41,332 bases of DNA. Origin: Bacteroidales bacterium. GTDB lineage: Bacteria; Bacteroidota; Bacteroidia; Bacteroidales; Dysgonomonadaceae. A program made the position numbers and the translations under genes. Location: the NCBI GenBank assembly GCA_012513315.1, contig JAAZCL010000374.1, positions 1 through 41,332 of the forward strand, read 5' to 3'. Of this stretch, positions 25,832 to 35,001 are shown piece after piece. Numbering within the stretch: the stretch's first letter is position 1; every line of letters starts with the position of its first letter. The notes under the pieces are model-generated. The model saw only the letters and a list, made by a program, of their open reading frames with translations, did no database searches and had not been told where the DNA came from.

Positions 25832-26885
25832 TTATTACAAAAGAGTTTAAATCGGGAAATGAACCATTGGGGTTAAACCGCAATTGGTCGCCCTCGATAT
25901 TTAAGGGCAAAGAAATATTATTCATGTAAAGAGAGCCAGTACCTAATCCTTGTGGGAGATTGTTTTTTAATGTAGCAAACCATTGGGCAATGCTATTTAG
26001 TCCTATATTCGACTCCAATGCTGATGTTACCCACCATAATATATTTAATTTTTGAGCTATATCTATCCACTCTTCGCATCCATTTATCCCTCCATGTAGA
26101 GAAGGCTTTAATATAATATATTGAGGTTTTATTTTTTCAAGTAAGCTCATTTTATCCTCATAATTGTTTATGCCAATAAGTTCTTCATCTAAGGCAATAG
26201 CCAGTGGTGAGGTTGCGCACAGCTGAGACATCTTTTTCCATTGTCCGGCTTTAATTGGTTGTTCAATAGAATGTATATCTAATTCAGCGAGGAGGTTTAA
26301 TTTATCTATTGCCTCTTCATTAGTGAAAGCGCCATTTGCATCCACACGTAATTCTAATTCCTCTTTTGGATATTGTTTTCTTATGTGTCTTAGCAGCTCC
26401 AGTTCGCAATTGAAGTCTATTGCGCCAATTTTCATTTTGATACAGCGAAAACCTTTGTTGATAGCAACTTCTATACGCTGTATCATCTCGGAGTAATTGC
26501 CCATCCATATTAATCCATTTATTGTAATACCTTCATCACCCTTACTGAAAGTAGATTCCCAAAGCTTCCACGATTGTTGCTGGTAGTGACGCATTGCAGT
26601 CTCCATTCCAAATAGTATAGAAGGGTAGTCCCTTAGAATCTCAACATCAACCATCTGCTTCTCTTCAGTGAGCTTGCAAAACGATATAAATTGTTTTTCA
26701 TAATCATCATTATAGTCGCAGCTTAAACCTTGAAGAGGAGCACATTCACCAATACCATAGTGAGTGGGATTTTCGGTATTAATAAACAATAAGTACCACA
26801 CCTTATGCTCTTTATACACTCCGCGAGAAGTGCCGGCGGGGTTTTTGAACTTAAGTGTATATGGAATGATGTTGATTTTAAACAT
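25824..26885 (-). CDS. menC: o-Succinylbenzoate synthase
   Basis: This enolase-superfamily enzyme dehydrates SHCHC to o-succinylbenzoate. It has 353 residues. The catalytic acids and bases are visible in order: KxK in IKMKIG, the metal ligands D (RVDANG), E (SIEQPI) and D (ALDEEL), and the second lysine in ILKPSLHGG. The ATG at 26885 follows a 150-base gap after menB, the only sizeable gap in the cluster, and a -7-like box plus palindrome stand there. It is probably transcribed both from that site and by read-through. Confidence 0.93.
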   Translation of the reverse strand: MFKINIIPYTLKFKNPAGTSRGVYKEHKVWYLLFINTENPTHYGIGECAPLQGLSCDYNDDYEKQFISFCKLTEEKQMVDVEILRDYPSILFGMETAMRHYQQQSWKLWESTFSKGDEGITINGLIWMGNYSEMIQRIEVAINKGFRCIKMKIGAIDFNCELELLRHIRKQYPKEELELRVDANGAFTNEEAIDKLNLLAELDIHSIEQPIKAGQWKKMSQLCATSPLAIALDEELIGINNYEDKMSLLEKIKPQYIILKPSLHGGINGCEEWIDIAQKLNILWWVTSALESNIGLNSIAQWFATLKNNLPQGLGTGSLYMNNISLPLNIEGDQLRFNPNGSFPDLNSFVINE

Positions 26886-26895
26886 TGGGAACTTG

Positions 26896-26917
26896 TAAAT
26901 ATATTTGTCTCAGACAA
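26896..26917 (-). promoter_or_regulatory. Candidate menC promoter box and palindrome
   Basis: The minus strand reads TATATTTA (26896-26903), 7 of 8 to TAnnTTTG, only about 10 bases before the menC ATG. Just upstream is a perfect palindrome TTGTCT-C-AGACAA (26905-26917). No matching -33 box was found, so the promoter call is weak. Confidence 0.35.
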
Positions 26918-27035
26918 CTAATATTGTGACCTTCCTCAAGATTCATGGATACCACAAAAGCTTTTATAGATCTCAATTATTGCATCATTAATTTCAAATT
27001 ATTTAATCTGAATCTAGAATAATTAGAATAAAACA

Positions 27036-27857
27036 TCAAGGAAGTTTAGGGAATTTGCTGTAATCAGGGTCACGTTTCTCCAAAAATGCATTCTTTCCCT
27101 CTTGTGCCTCTTCAGTTAAGTAGTAAAGCATTGTTGCATCGCCCGCAAGTTCCTGTATTCCAGCCTGACCATCAAGCTCAGCGTTGAGTCCCGCCTTTAT
27201 CATACGTAATGCAAGTGGACTGTGCTTCATCATTGTTTCTGCCCACTCTACAACTTCATCTTCTAATTTATCAAAAGGCACAACTTTGTTTACAAGACCC
27301 ATATCAAGTGCTTCCTGAGCTGAGTATTGGCGACAAAGGAACCATATTTCACGTGCTTTTTTCTGTCCCACTATTCGTGCCAAGTATGATGAACCAAAAC
27401 CGGCATCGAAGCTGCCAACACGTGGACCAGTTTGTCCGAATATTGCATTTTCTGAAGCAATTGACAGGTCGCATACAACATGCAATACGTGGCCGCCACC
27501 AATGGCATACCCATTAACCATAGCTATAACAGGTTTGGGGATAGATCGAATTTGCTTTTGTACATCCAGAACGTTTAACCGTGGTACGCCATCTTTACCA
27601 ATATATCCACCTTTACCTTTCACGTTTTGATCACCTCCCGAACAGAATGCTTTATCGCCTGCTCCGGTTAAAACTACAACACTAACTTTTTCCATTTCAC
27701 GACATAGTCGTAATGCATCACTCATCTCACCAGTTGTAGTGGGCGTGAAAGCATTTCTATATCGAGGCCTGTTTATAGTTATACGTGCAATACCATTGTG
27801 GTAATCAAATAGAATATCTTCATACTCTTTTATCGTTGTCCAATTCCTTTGAGTCAT
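27036..27857 (-). CDS. menB: 1,4-Dihydroxy-2-naphthoyl-CoA synthase
   Basis: This crotonase-fold enzyme closes the second ring of the naphthoquinone from o-succinylbenzoyl-CoA. It has 273 residues. Signatures are [19 protein letters not shown] (oxyanion hole), [21 protein letters not shown] and [22 protein letters not shown]. The glycine in QTGP marks the type I MenB, which uses bicarbonate as catalytic base. The start at 27857 is fixed by the conserved N-terminal motif [21 protein letters not shown]. As a result its first 38 bases overlap the end of menD in another frame. Confidence 0.96.
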   Translation of the reverse strand: MTQRNWTTIKEYEDILFDYHNGIARITINRPRYRNAFTPTTTGEMSDALRLCREMEKVSVVVLTGAGDKAFCSGGDQNVKGKGGYIGKDGVPRLNVLDVQKQIRSIPKPVIAMVNGYAIGGGHVLHVVCDLSIASENAIFGQTGPRVGSFDAGFGSSYLARIVGQKKAREIWFLCRQYSAQEALDMGLVNKVVPFDKLEDEVVEWAETMMKHSPLALRMIKAGLNAELDGQAGIQELAGDATMLYYLTEEAQEGKNAFLEKRDPDYSKFPKLP

Positions 27858-29535
27858 AATTATTTAATTTCTGTTTTTGATAAAACGCTTTTATCTCTTT
27901 ACTGTTCTTATCTATTGATGTAAAAACTTCCAGTACTACAGGGGCAGTAATTTCATTGCTTAAAAAAGTGGGTAGATGTTTCTTTAAATCATCTTCGTTG
28001 TTGACAGAGAAATAAATAAAACCTTGTTGCTCTGTCCAACTTTTAGCTGATGTAGAATGTTCGGTAGTAATAAAATCAGTAAGCGCAGTTGAGTTTTTCA
28101 ACCCTGCTAGTGTATCAAATATGCCACCTCCACCATTATTATTAATCATTATACGTAGTTTAGGTGAAATATGTCGATTCCAAATGCCATTCATGTCGTA
28201 AAAGAAGCTTAAGTCGCCAATAAGTAAGATGGTCAATTCCTCACCAGCTGCCGCATACCCAACAGCAGTAGATACAGAACCCTCTATGCCATTTGTGCCA
28301 CGATTGCTGAAGCATCTTACCGATTTAGGTATATTATATAACTGCGAAAGGTAAACAGAATGACTGTTAGCAAAATGAAGAGAAACATTTTCTGGTAGAG
28401 AACTTAATAACAGGCCAACTGCGTATAAATCTGAGTATTGAATCTTTGGAGCTGTAAGCAAAGCTCTTTTTTTATTCCATAACTCCTTATAGCTCTCAGC
28501 TTCATTTTGAGCTTCATCTTGAGAAGGAGATAGTTCATTAATATAAGAAAGAAACGTTTCATTGTCACTTTTTATAATGTCAGTTAGCTGTTGATAAGTA
28601 TCTACAACATCTCCTGAATTTGATATATGCCAATGCTCGCTTACACCAAAAGTACGTAGAAAATATTTTATTTTTTTAGAGACGGTGTGACCACCAATTG
28701 TGATAAGCAGATCAGGTGCAAGTTTTTTTAACTCTGTTTCTGATGATGAAATTATAATTGTATCATAATGCAGATTATCGTCAACAATTATATTCGATAG
28801 GTGATCTGAGAGCACTACTACATTATGTTTTCTGCTAATACTTTTGAGCAGTTCCGATATATTATTTTCGGGTGGAAGTTGACCCACAACAATCATCTTT
28901 TTTGAGTGTTTTTGAAATCGCTCAGCATATCTATCCTTCTCCGATATATTATAGTTTAATGTTGATTGTTTTATCACCCTTGTTTTGGGAAGCTCCTCGC
29001 TGGTGAAATTAAAGAGAGGTTCGTCTAATGGGATATTAATGTGAGCCGGACCTTTTGCTCCATTATTTAAACTAATAATTGCTTCATTAATTAATCTATT
29101 GCAATACCATAACTCTTTATTGTTATTTACAATAGGAAGCTGAACCGTGCAGAGTGCCATTTTGCCGAACACATCTGTCTGATGTATAGTTTGACCCTCC
29201 ATCTGACCAATCCACTCAAGTGGCCTATCGGCACTTATTATTAGGAGAGGCAACTCTTGATAATAGGCTTCGGCAACTGCAGGAGCAAGATTAAGTGTGG
29301 CGGTTCCCGATGTGCAACAAACTGCAGCTGGCTTTCCAGTTGCTTGAATAATTCCTAAAGTAAAAAAGCCGGCACTTCGCTCATCTACTACGCTATAGCA
29401 GGTGAAATCTTTATCCGTTGCAAATGATTGAATCAAAGGTGAGTTGCGTGAGCCTGGAGATAGCACGATATTTGTGATGCCATGTGCCTTTAGTAATGCA
29501 ACAAGTTCTAAAACGTTCTTTTTATCTGAATACAT
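27820..29535 (-). CDS. menD: SEPHCHC synthase (MenD)
   Basis: This thiamine-diphosphate enzyme joins isochorismate and 2-oxoglutarate. It has 571 residues, the usual length. The N-terminal [34 protein letters not shown] and [11 protein letters not shown] are diagnostic; the ThDP-binding part reads [15 protein letters not shown]. It starts 9 bases after menF and overlaps menB by 38 bases at its end. The last 20 residues ([14 protein letters not shown]) look unconserved, so the overlap may come from drift of the menD stop. Confidence 0.96.
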   Translation of the reverse strand: MYSDKKNVLELVALLKAHGITNIVLSPGSRNSPLIQSFATDKDFTCYSVVDERSAGFFTLGIIQATGKPAAVCCTSGTATLNLAPAVAEAYYQELPLLIISADRPLEWIGQMEGQTIHQTDVFGKMALCTVQLPIVNNNKELWYCNRLINEAIISLNNGAKGPAHINIPLDEPLFNFTSEELPKTRVIKQSTLNYNISEKDRYAERFQKHSKKMIVVGQLPPENNISELLKSISRKHNVVVLSDHLSNIIVDDNLHYDTIIISSSETELKKLAPDLLITIGGHTVSKKIKYFLRTFGVSEHWHISNSGDVVDTYQQLTDIIKSDNETFLSYINELSPSQDEAQNEAESYKELWNKKRALLTAPKIQYSDLYAVGLLLSSLPENVSLHFANSHSVYLSQLYNIPKSVRCFSNRGTNGIEGSVSTAVGYAAAGEELTILLIGDLSFFYDMNGIWNRHISPKLRIMINNNGGGGIFDTLAGLKNSTALTDFITTEHSTSAKSWTEQQGFIYFSVNNEDDLKKHLPTFLSNEITAPVVLEVFTSIDKNSKEIKAFYQKQKLNNYDSKELDNDKRV

Positions 29536-29544
29536 CTGTAATCC

Positions 29545-30615
29545 TTAATTAACAATACTTGCCATTGTCTTAAGTTTTTGCTCTGTCTCCTTCCACTCAT
29601 CTTTTGCGGTGGAGGATAAAACTAGACCGCTACCGGCAAACAAAGTAAGTAAACTTTTACCTATTTCCATACATCTGAGGTTAACGTATATATTAGTTTC
29701 ATTATCCAAATCAATCATCCCAAGAAAGCCGGTGTAGTATTTGCGATTATAGCCTTCGTGTTCTTCAATATATCTGTAAGCTTCCTCTTTTGGAAGACCC
29801 GATACAGCCGGAGTTGGATGAAGAGATTTTATGAGTTTGCCTAGATTATTTGTTTCTGGTAGCTGAAACACTAAATCGGTGCGTAGATGAGCAAGGTTGG
29901 CTGCTCTGGTGGTGTATGGACCATTTATTTCTGGAGTAATTTTAAATGTTGCAAGCTGATTTAAAATATAAGAGGTTACAAGATGTTGCTCTCGCAAGTT
30001 TTTATCGTCCCATGATACAATACATTTATTCGGATATCGTGTACCTGCAAGTGCCACTGTTTGCCATACATTTTGACTGCCCGAAAGCAACATTTCGGGA
30101 GTGCTACCAAGCCATGTGCCACTTATTGGGGTATTAACAAGATAAACATATGAATGTTTGTACTTTTCCATAGCTCTATAAAAAGCCTCACCTGGTGAGA
30201 AACCTCTGTTTTTGGAAATTGTTTTACTCCTTGACAGAACAATCTTTTTTAAAGTTTTATCACTTAGAGGTTTATAGAACTTGTGATATAGTTTGGTATA
30301 CCCATTTCTATCAATATTGCATATTTTTTCTTTTTCAATTCTTTCCGAAGTTGAGGAATCAGTCAATTTTACTTCATCGAGGTCGGTGCAGTCGGGGCGA
30401 ATCATTATAATTGGTGTCCCTTCTGATATCCTAAAAGGAGCAATCACAAATCCGTTCTTACCGCTAAGATGTTCGTAGTCGTGAATAAGTTCGGATTCAC
30501 CTCCAGACTGCATTACAAACTGCGGAGCTGTTGCACTGGGCAGTCTGAATATTGCGAAGCTTACGTTGTTTTTTATAAGGAAATCGAGTTTTTTAGAATT
30601 GTAATGTAGTGTCAT
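29545..30615 (-). CDS. menF: Isochorismate synthase
   Basis: This chorismate-binding enzyme converts chorismate to isochorismate, the first step into menaquinone. It has 356 residues, short compared with E. coli MenF (431) but with the whole C-terminal chorismate domain: KIVLSRSK, LGSTPEMLL, VALAGTRYPN, LHPTPAVSGLPKEEA, YYTGFLGMID and LFAGSGLV. Its ATG overlaps the stop of the upstream thioesterase by 4 bases. The salicylate or anthranilate relatives are ruled out in practice by the men neighbours. Confidence 0.93.
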   Translation of the reverse strand: MTLHYNSKKLDFLIKNNVSFAIFRLPSATAPQFVMQSGGESELIHDYEHLSGKNGFVIAPFRISEGTPIIMIRPDCTDLDEVKLTDSSTSERIEKEKICNIDRNGYTKLYHKFYKPLSDKTLKKIVLSRSKTISKNRGFSPGEAFYRAMEKYKHSYVYLVNTPISGTWLGSTPEMLLSGSQNVWQTVALAGTRYPNKCIVSWDDKNLREQHLVTSYILNQLATFKITPEINGPYTTRAANLAHLRTDLVFQLPETNNLGKLIKSLHPTPAVSGLPKEEAYRYIEEHEGYNRKYYTGFLGMIDLDNETNIYVNLRCMEIGKSLLTLFAGSGLVLSSTAKDEWKETEQKLKTMASIVN

Positions 30616-30995
30616 TTTTGCTTTAGTATCATGTTCGAAACCCTAGCAGATGATATTAATCTCCCATGGGAGTTATTAATATCTACATTCCATATGTGTG
30701 TAGTTGCACCAAGATGAAGCAAGGTGCCCACGGCATGAACTACTTCGCCTTCCTTAGCAGCAGAAATATGATTACAGCTAACCTGCGTACCCACAGGGAT
30801 TTCATGTTCTTTACAAAGAAAAAGAGAACCTTTGCCTGCAACAGACTCTGCAAGTGCAATAGTAGCACCACCGTGCAAAATACCAAATGGTTGGCATACA
30901 CGTTTATCAACAGGCATAATAGCTTCCACTATTCCTTTGGAAACACTTTTAAATTCAATCCCAAGTGTTTCCATCAAATTATTTGTTTCGCTCAT
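30612..30995 (-). CDS. menI: Hotdog-fold thioesterase, probable DHNA-CoA thioesterase
   Basis: This 127-residue hotdog protein belongs to the PaaI/YdiI group. GILHGGATIALAESVAG closely resembles the E. coli YdiI (MenI) active-site stretch, with catalytic E50. YdiI hydrolyses 1,4-dihydroxy-2-naphthoyl-CoA. Here the gene is the first of the menaquinone cluster and overlaps menF by 4 bases, which supports that role; the activity itself is inferred. A perfect minus-strand -7 box lies 21 bases upstream, so the men operon probably starts here. Confidence 0.83.
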   Translation of the reverse strand: MSETNNLMETLGIEFKSVSKGIVEAIMPVDKRVCQPFGILHGGATIALAESVAGKGSLFLCKEHEIPVGTQVSCNHISAAKEGEVVHAVGTLLHLGATTHIWNVDINNSHGRLISSARVSNMILKQK

Positions 30996-31015
30996 ACTGA
31001 GTTATATTTTATCTG

Positions 31016-31023
31016 CAAAAATA
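31016..31023 (-). promoter_or_regulatory. -7 promoter box for the menaquinone operon
   Basis: The minus strand reads TATTTTTG, a full TAnnTTTG match, 21 bases before the thioesterase ATG. No clear -33 TTTG was seen. Confidence 0.5.
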
Positions 31024-31124
31024 GTGATAACTTCAGTAAAACGGAATTATGAACTTAATGTTTATAATTATTCATGGAAGTTCCTTTATGTGTACAATTC
31101 CAGCTTTTAGTGAAATGGTCAATA

Positions 31125-31856
31125 TTAGGTTACTTTTTTATTGATTAGAATTTCTATCTCTTTTTCATTCAATATCTTAACGTTGGTAAAAAGAAACTTC
31201 GTGTCAAGGAAGTTGCCATATTGGTTACACTCCTCTACAGCAGAGTTAAGTCTCGATTTAATATCTTCATCAAAATGGAATAGTAGCAATAAAGTGAAAT
31301 AGTTGTTTTCTATTTCAAATTTTTCTATCAATACATCTGTTGAATTGAGATGAAATGTAAACTCATGATCTATAATCTCTTTTTGAAAACTCGTAAATTC
31401 CTGACGATTATTTGAAGTGAAGAGAGAGAAGAATCTCAGTCTTTTATCCTGCCCGCCCAATCCCGATGAGATGTATACCTGTTGTTGTCCCGAAAGGTCG
31501 GAAGTCAATATAATTCTGCTGCTAACAAGAGCCATTGACGACCAGTATACCAATTCTTTATCGGCTGGGCTGCTATGATAAGTTTCTATTGTTCGGTAAG
31601 CTCCAACATCAGGTATAGAAGCCAATAAGGTTAAGCTCTTTTTCTTCCTTTCAATATCTTCTTCCTGAGAGAATAAAATTGAAACTTCTTCATCTCTGTT
31701 GAAAGGTGGGTTTTCTTTTCTCAGTTTATCAAAGTATTTGAAGTAATCCATTTGTATATTTAGAGGAACTAAATCTTCAAGAATATGAAAGAAGTCTACT
31801 TCTTGTTGATTCAATGTCTGCCTAAGCCTTTCTAATAGATCATCATGTTCGCTCAT
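31125..31856 (-). CDS. Conserved hypothetical cytoplasmic protein
   Basis: I do not recognise a family. The 243-residue protein has no signal peptide or transmembrane helix. The N-terminal part (about 1-110) is predicted mostly helical and acidic (HDDLLERLRQ..., EEDIERKKKSLTLLASIPDV), somewhat like a HEAT-type repeat. The C-terminal part (about 110-240) alternates short hydrophobic strands and helices. Codon use and base composition look like the neighbours. It is followed after about 130 bases by the men operon and is divergent from dut. Function unknown. Confidence 0.75.
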   Translation of the reverse strand: MSEHDDLLERLRQTLNQQEVDFFHILEDLVPLNIQMDYFKYFDKLRKENPPFNRDEEVSILFSQEEDIERKKKSLTLLASIPDVGAYRTIETYHSSPADKELVYWSSMALVSSRIILTSDLSGQQQVYISSGLGGQDKRLRFFSLFTSNNRQEFTSFQKEIIDHEFTFHLNSTDVLIEKFEIENNYFTLLLLFHFDEDIKSRLNSAVEECNQYGNFLDTKFLFTNVKILNEKEIEILINKKVT

Positions 31857-31860
31857 AAAA

Positions 31861-31868
31861 CAAAGATA
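31861..31868 (-). promoter_or_regulatory. -7 promoter box abutting the hypothetical gene's start
   Basis: The minus strand reads TATCTTTG, a full TAnnTTTG match, ending only 4 bases before the ATG (31856). If active, the transcript would be nearly leaderless. Confidence 0.45.
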
Positions 31869-32016
31869 TAGTTTTTGGTTTAAAGTTTAAAAAATTGAGT
31901 GTTAATTCCTCAGAATTGTATAAATTCGCATAATCAATATATATTATACGTTATTTGTATAGTTTGATAAGATTACACTTAATTTAAGGTGATTAGAAAG
32001 AAAAGGAATCAGTTAT

Positions 32017-32451
32017 ATGAAAATAAAAATAGTAAATAAGTCCAAACATCCTCTTCCCAACTATGCCACAGCACTGGCGGCAGGTATGGATTTGCGAGCT
32101 AATTTAGAGGAATCGGTGGAATTGTTCCCTTTGGAACGTTCATTAATACCAACCGGTGTCTTTATTCAACTTCCAGAAGGTTACGAGGCGCAGATTCGTC
32201 CAAGAAGTGGTTTGGCAGTAAAGTATGGTGTTAGTATAGTAAATGCGCCAGGAACGATTGATGCAGATTACAGAGGAGAAATTAGAGTAGTTTTAGTGAA
32301 TTTGTCTAATGAAATTTTTACAGTCAATGATGGTGAAAGAATATGCCAAATGGTTATTTCTAAGCACGAGAGGATTGAATGGAGTGAAGTTGATGTTCTT
32401 GATGAAACTGAACGTGGAGAAGGTGGATTTGGACATACAGGCAAATTATAA
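32017..32451 (+). CDS. dut: dUTP diphosphatase (dUTPase)
   Basis: This trimeric enzyme hydrolyses dUTP to dUMP, keeping uracil out of DNA and supplying dTMP synthesis. It has 144 residues. All five motifs are present: AAGMDLRA (1), PRSGLAVK (2), [10 protein letters not shown] (3), RICQMVI (4) and [11 protein letters not shown] (5). It is the first gene of an operon with three envelope genes; the TPR gene starts 8 bases after its stop. The preceding 160 bases contain no clear promoter on the plus strand. Confidence 0.97.
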   Translation: MKIKIVNKSKHPLPNYATALAAGMDLRANLEESVELFPLERSLIPTGVFIQLPEGYEAQIRPRSGLAVKYGVSIVNAPGTIDADYRGEIRVVLVNLSNEIFTVNDGERICQMVISKHERIEWSEVDVLDETERGEGGFGHTGKL

Positions 32452-32458
32452 AAAAAGA

Positions 32459-34150
32459 ATGATATATATTATAATAGCATTTTGTCTTACACTGGTTAAT
32501 ATACCATTGTCTGTCAATGCTCAGATTGAAGATAGCAATAGAAAATTCGACTACTACTTCTATGAAGCTTTAAACGCAAAAGCTCAAGGTAAATATAGTG
32601 AGACACTAGATTTGCTATTACATTGTTATGATTTAGATTCAACCAATGCTAATGTCTTAATGGAGTTAGGATCATTTTATAGTGTTTTAGAAGAAAAAGA
32701 AAAAGCACTAGAGTATTATAAAAAAGCATTCCATTACGATAATTCAAACTACTATTATGGGATGCTTCTTGCAAACATGAGTAAGGAATTAAATTTAAAT
32801 CAGGAGGTGGTTGATATATACAGCCATTTACTGGAATTATATCCTGATAAGCTTGAGCTTCACTTTGAAATGGCAAATGCGTATGCTGATAATGGTGAGA
32901 TAGAAAAAGCAATAAAAGCACTTGATGAGCTTGAAAAAAGTGTAGGAGTTTCTGAAGCGCTTGCAATTAATAAGTTTAGGCTTTACTCAGTAATAGACAA
33001 CAAAGAAAAAGCTTTTGAGGAAATTCAGCAAATTATTGATAAAAATCCAGGTGATTTAAGATACATCATCCTTATGGGCGATCTTTACATGGATGATAGT
33101 CAAAAAGAAAAAGCCTTAAGTTATTACAAGCAAGCAGAAATAATCGACCCCGATTATCCGGCTCTGATACTTTCAATGGTTAATTACTACGAAAGAACTG
33201 GCAATAGTGAAGCGGCTCAGCATGAATTAAGAAATGCAATAACTGGCACTACAATGGATGTTGATACTAAAATTCAGCTTCTTACTAGATATTTAGGAGT
33301 ATTACAACAAAATAGCCTAGATTTAAAACAAGCAAATCCTCTTTTTGAATCACTTTTCGAGCAACACCCAAATAACACCCAAATAAATCTTATATACGGT
33401 AATGTCCTTTCACTACAAGATGATTACACGAATGCAGTAAAACAGTTTGAAATTTACATTGAAGACAACCCCGATAATCCAGTAGGGTATGAACAGATAA
33501 TTAGAGTTGCTCTACCTAAAGAAGACTTTTTGAAAGTTAGAGAGGTGACAACTAAAGCATTGGAGTATCTACCCCAAGAACCACAATTTTATTATTATCT
33601 GGGAGCTGTAAGTTATCAAGAAAAAAAATACAAAGAAGCACTCTCTATTTTCGAAAAAGGAATTAAAAATGCTAAATTCAATAATCCTATACTTGAGTCT
33701 GATTTCTATGGACAAATAGGCGATCTAAACTACTTTCTTGGTAACGAACAAACCGCATTTTCAAGTTACGAAAAAGCACTTCAGCTGAATCCTCAAAACC
33801 TCCCTGTATTAAACAATTATAGTTATTATCTGTCATTAGATAAAAGAGATTTAGATAGAGCCGAACTGATGAGTGGAATCACAGTTAAAGCTGAGCCACT
33901 AAACCCTACTTATCTCGATACATATGGTTGGATATTATATGAGCAGGGTTCTTATATAATGGCCAAAATATATATAGAAAAAGCTATCGAATATGAGGAT
34001 GGCCCATCTGCAGAAGTGTATGAGCATTATGGAGATGTATTATTCAAAACCGGCGAGGAAAATAAAGCCATTGAACAATGGAAAAAAGCAAGAGAACTAG
34101 GAGGAGACTCAAAAGCTCTTAAACGAAAAATCAGAAGAGGTAAACTATAA
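32459..34150 (+). CDS. Exported tetratricopeptide repeat protein
   Basis: This 563-residue protein starts at ATG 32459 with a signal peptide (MIYIIIAFCLTLVNIPLSVNA, cut before QIED). The frame is open back to 32309, but that part overlaps dut and is not credible. Many TPR units follow (for example YYKKAFHYDNSNYYYGMLLA and YYYLGAVSYQEKKYKEALSI), filling about residues 25-555 and ending with a basic LKRKIRRGKL. It is likely a periplasmic scaffold; the partner is unknown. Its stop shares one base with the ATG of the DUF4292 lipoprotein gene, a gene order also seen in other Bacteroidetes. Confidence 0.9.
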   Translation: MIYIIIAFCLTLVNIPLSVNAQIEDSNRKFDYYFYEALNAKAQGKYSETLDLLLHCYDLDSTNANVLMELGSFYSVLEEKEKALEYYKKAFHYDNSNYYYGMLLANMSKELNLNQEVVDIYSHLLELYPDKLELHFEMANAYADNGEIEKAIKALDELEKSVGVSEALAINKFRLYSVIDNKEKAFEEIQQIIDKNPGDLRYIILMGDLYMDDSQKEKALSYYKQAEIIDPDYPALILSMVNYYERTGNSEAAQHELRNAITGTTMDVDTKIQLLTRYLGVLQQNSLDLKQANPLFESLFEQHPNNTQINLIYGNVLSLQDDYTNAVKQFEIYIEDNPDNPVGYEQIIRVALPKEDFLKVREVTTKALEYLPQEPQFYYYLGAVSYQEKKYKEALSIFEKGIKNAKFNNPILESDFYGQIGDLNYFLGNEQTAFSSYEKALQLNPQNLPVLNNYSYYLSLDKRDLDRAELMSGITVKAEPLNPTYLDTYGWILYEQGSYIMAKIYIEKAIEYEDGPSAEVYEHYGDVLFKTGEENKAIEQWKKARELGGDSKALKRKIRRGKL

Positions 34151-35001
34151 TGAGAAAACATAACTCGATATACATAATCGTACTATTTTTTTGTCTACTA
34201 AATGTTACACTTTTTACTGCGTGTAAATCCAAACATAAGGTTATTCACTCTACTACCCCTATTGAAGAGAAGGCAAACAGTGATCTTTTTATAGATATCA
34301 TCTCAAATGGCTTAAATTACACTACCTTTTCGTCTAGATTAAATCTTAATATTACCAATGGCTCTAAAACTTTAAGCTCAAAAGCAACACTTAGAATAGT
34401 AAAAGATAGTTCTATTCAGATTTCGGTGCAACCTCTCTTTGGTGTAGAGATGTTTAGATTTTACATCGATCCTTATCAGGTTGTATTGCTAGATAGAATG
34501 AATAAGAGGTATGTAGAAGAAACAATCTCTTCACTAAAAGAGCATTATCCCGTAGGATTCGACTTCTATACCCTACAATCTATGCTTACTAATACCCTCT
34601 TTATCACAGATGAAAGCAGAATTGAATACACCGATTTTAGAACGTTCAAATATACTCAAACATCAGATCTTTATTCTTTAACAGGCAAAGATCCCAATTC
34701 TGGAATTGAGTATTCGTTTACTGTAAACGGTGATGATAGGATTACAAATACTCATTTATTACACTCTCAAGATCAAATGTCTCTAAACTGGACTTATGAT
34801 GAATTTGCCCAGATGACAGAGTCAATATTTCCGCATAGAATGATGGTTTCTATTAATACTCAAAACAGAAAGCTCGACTCAGAATTAAAGTTTACAGGAA
34901 TAGAAATTAACGAGCCATTCAGTATATCCATAAGTATACCAAATGGGTATCGAAAAGTAGCTATTGCCGATATTATAAAAATTATTGCACCAAATCAATG
35001 A
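34150..35001 (+). CDS. DUF4292 lipoprotein
   Basis: This 283-residue lipoprotein has signal and lipobox FTAC (cysteine at about 25) followed by KSKHK, which is not an acidic surface signal, so it should face the periplasm. The remaining part is beta-rich (FSSRLNLNITNGSKTLSSKATLRIVKDSSIQISVQPL), matching DUF4292. By its pattern this is a LolA/LolB-like open barrel that may carry lipids or lipoproteins; that is from memory of the fold class and not tested. The gene overlaps the TPR gene by one base and the EnvC gene by 4 bases. Confidence 0.82.
   Translation: MRKHNSIYIIVLFFCLLNVTLFTACKSKHKVIHSTTPIEEKANSDLFIDIISNGLNYTTFSSRLNLNITNGSKTLSSKATLRIVKDSSIQISVQPLFGVEMFRFYIDPYQVVLLDRMNKRYVEETISSLKEHYPVGFDFYTLQSMLTNTLFITDESRIEYTDFRTFKYTQTSDLYSLTGKDPNSGIEYSFTVNGDDRITNTHLLHSQDQMSLNWTYDEFAQMTESIFPHRMMVSINTQNRKLDSELKFTGIEINEPFSISISIPNGYRKVAIADIIKIIAPNQ

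Noticed and set aside
32309-32458. Upstream extension of the TPR protein frame into dut
   Set aside because: The added 50 residues overlap dut motifs in another frame, and the signal peptide begins exactly at the ATG 32459.
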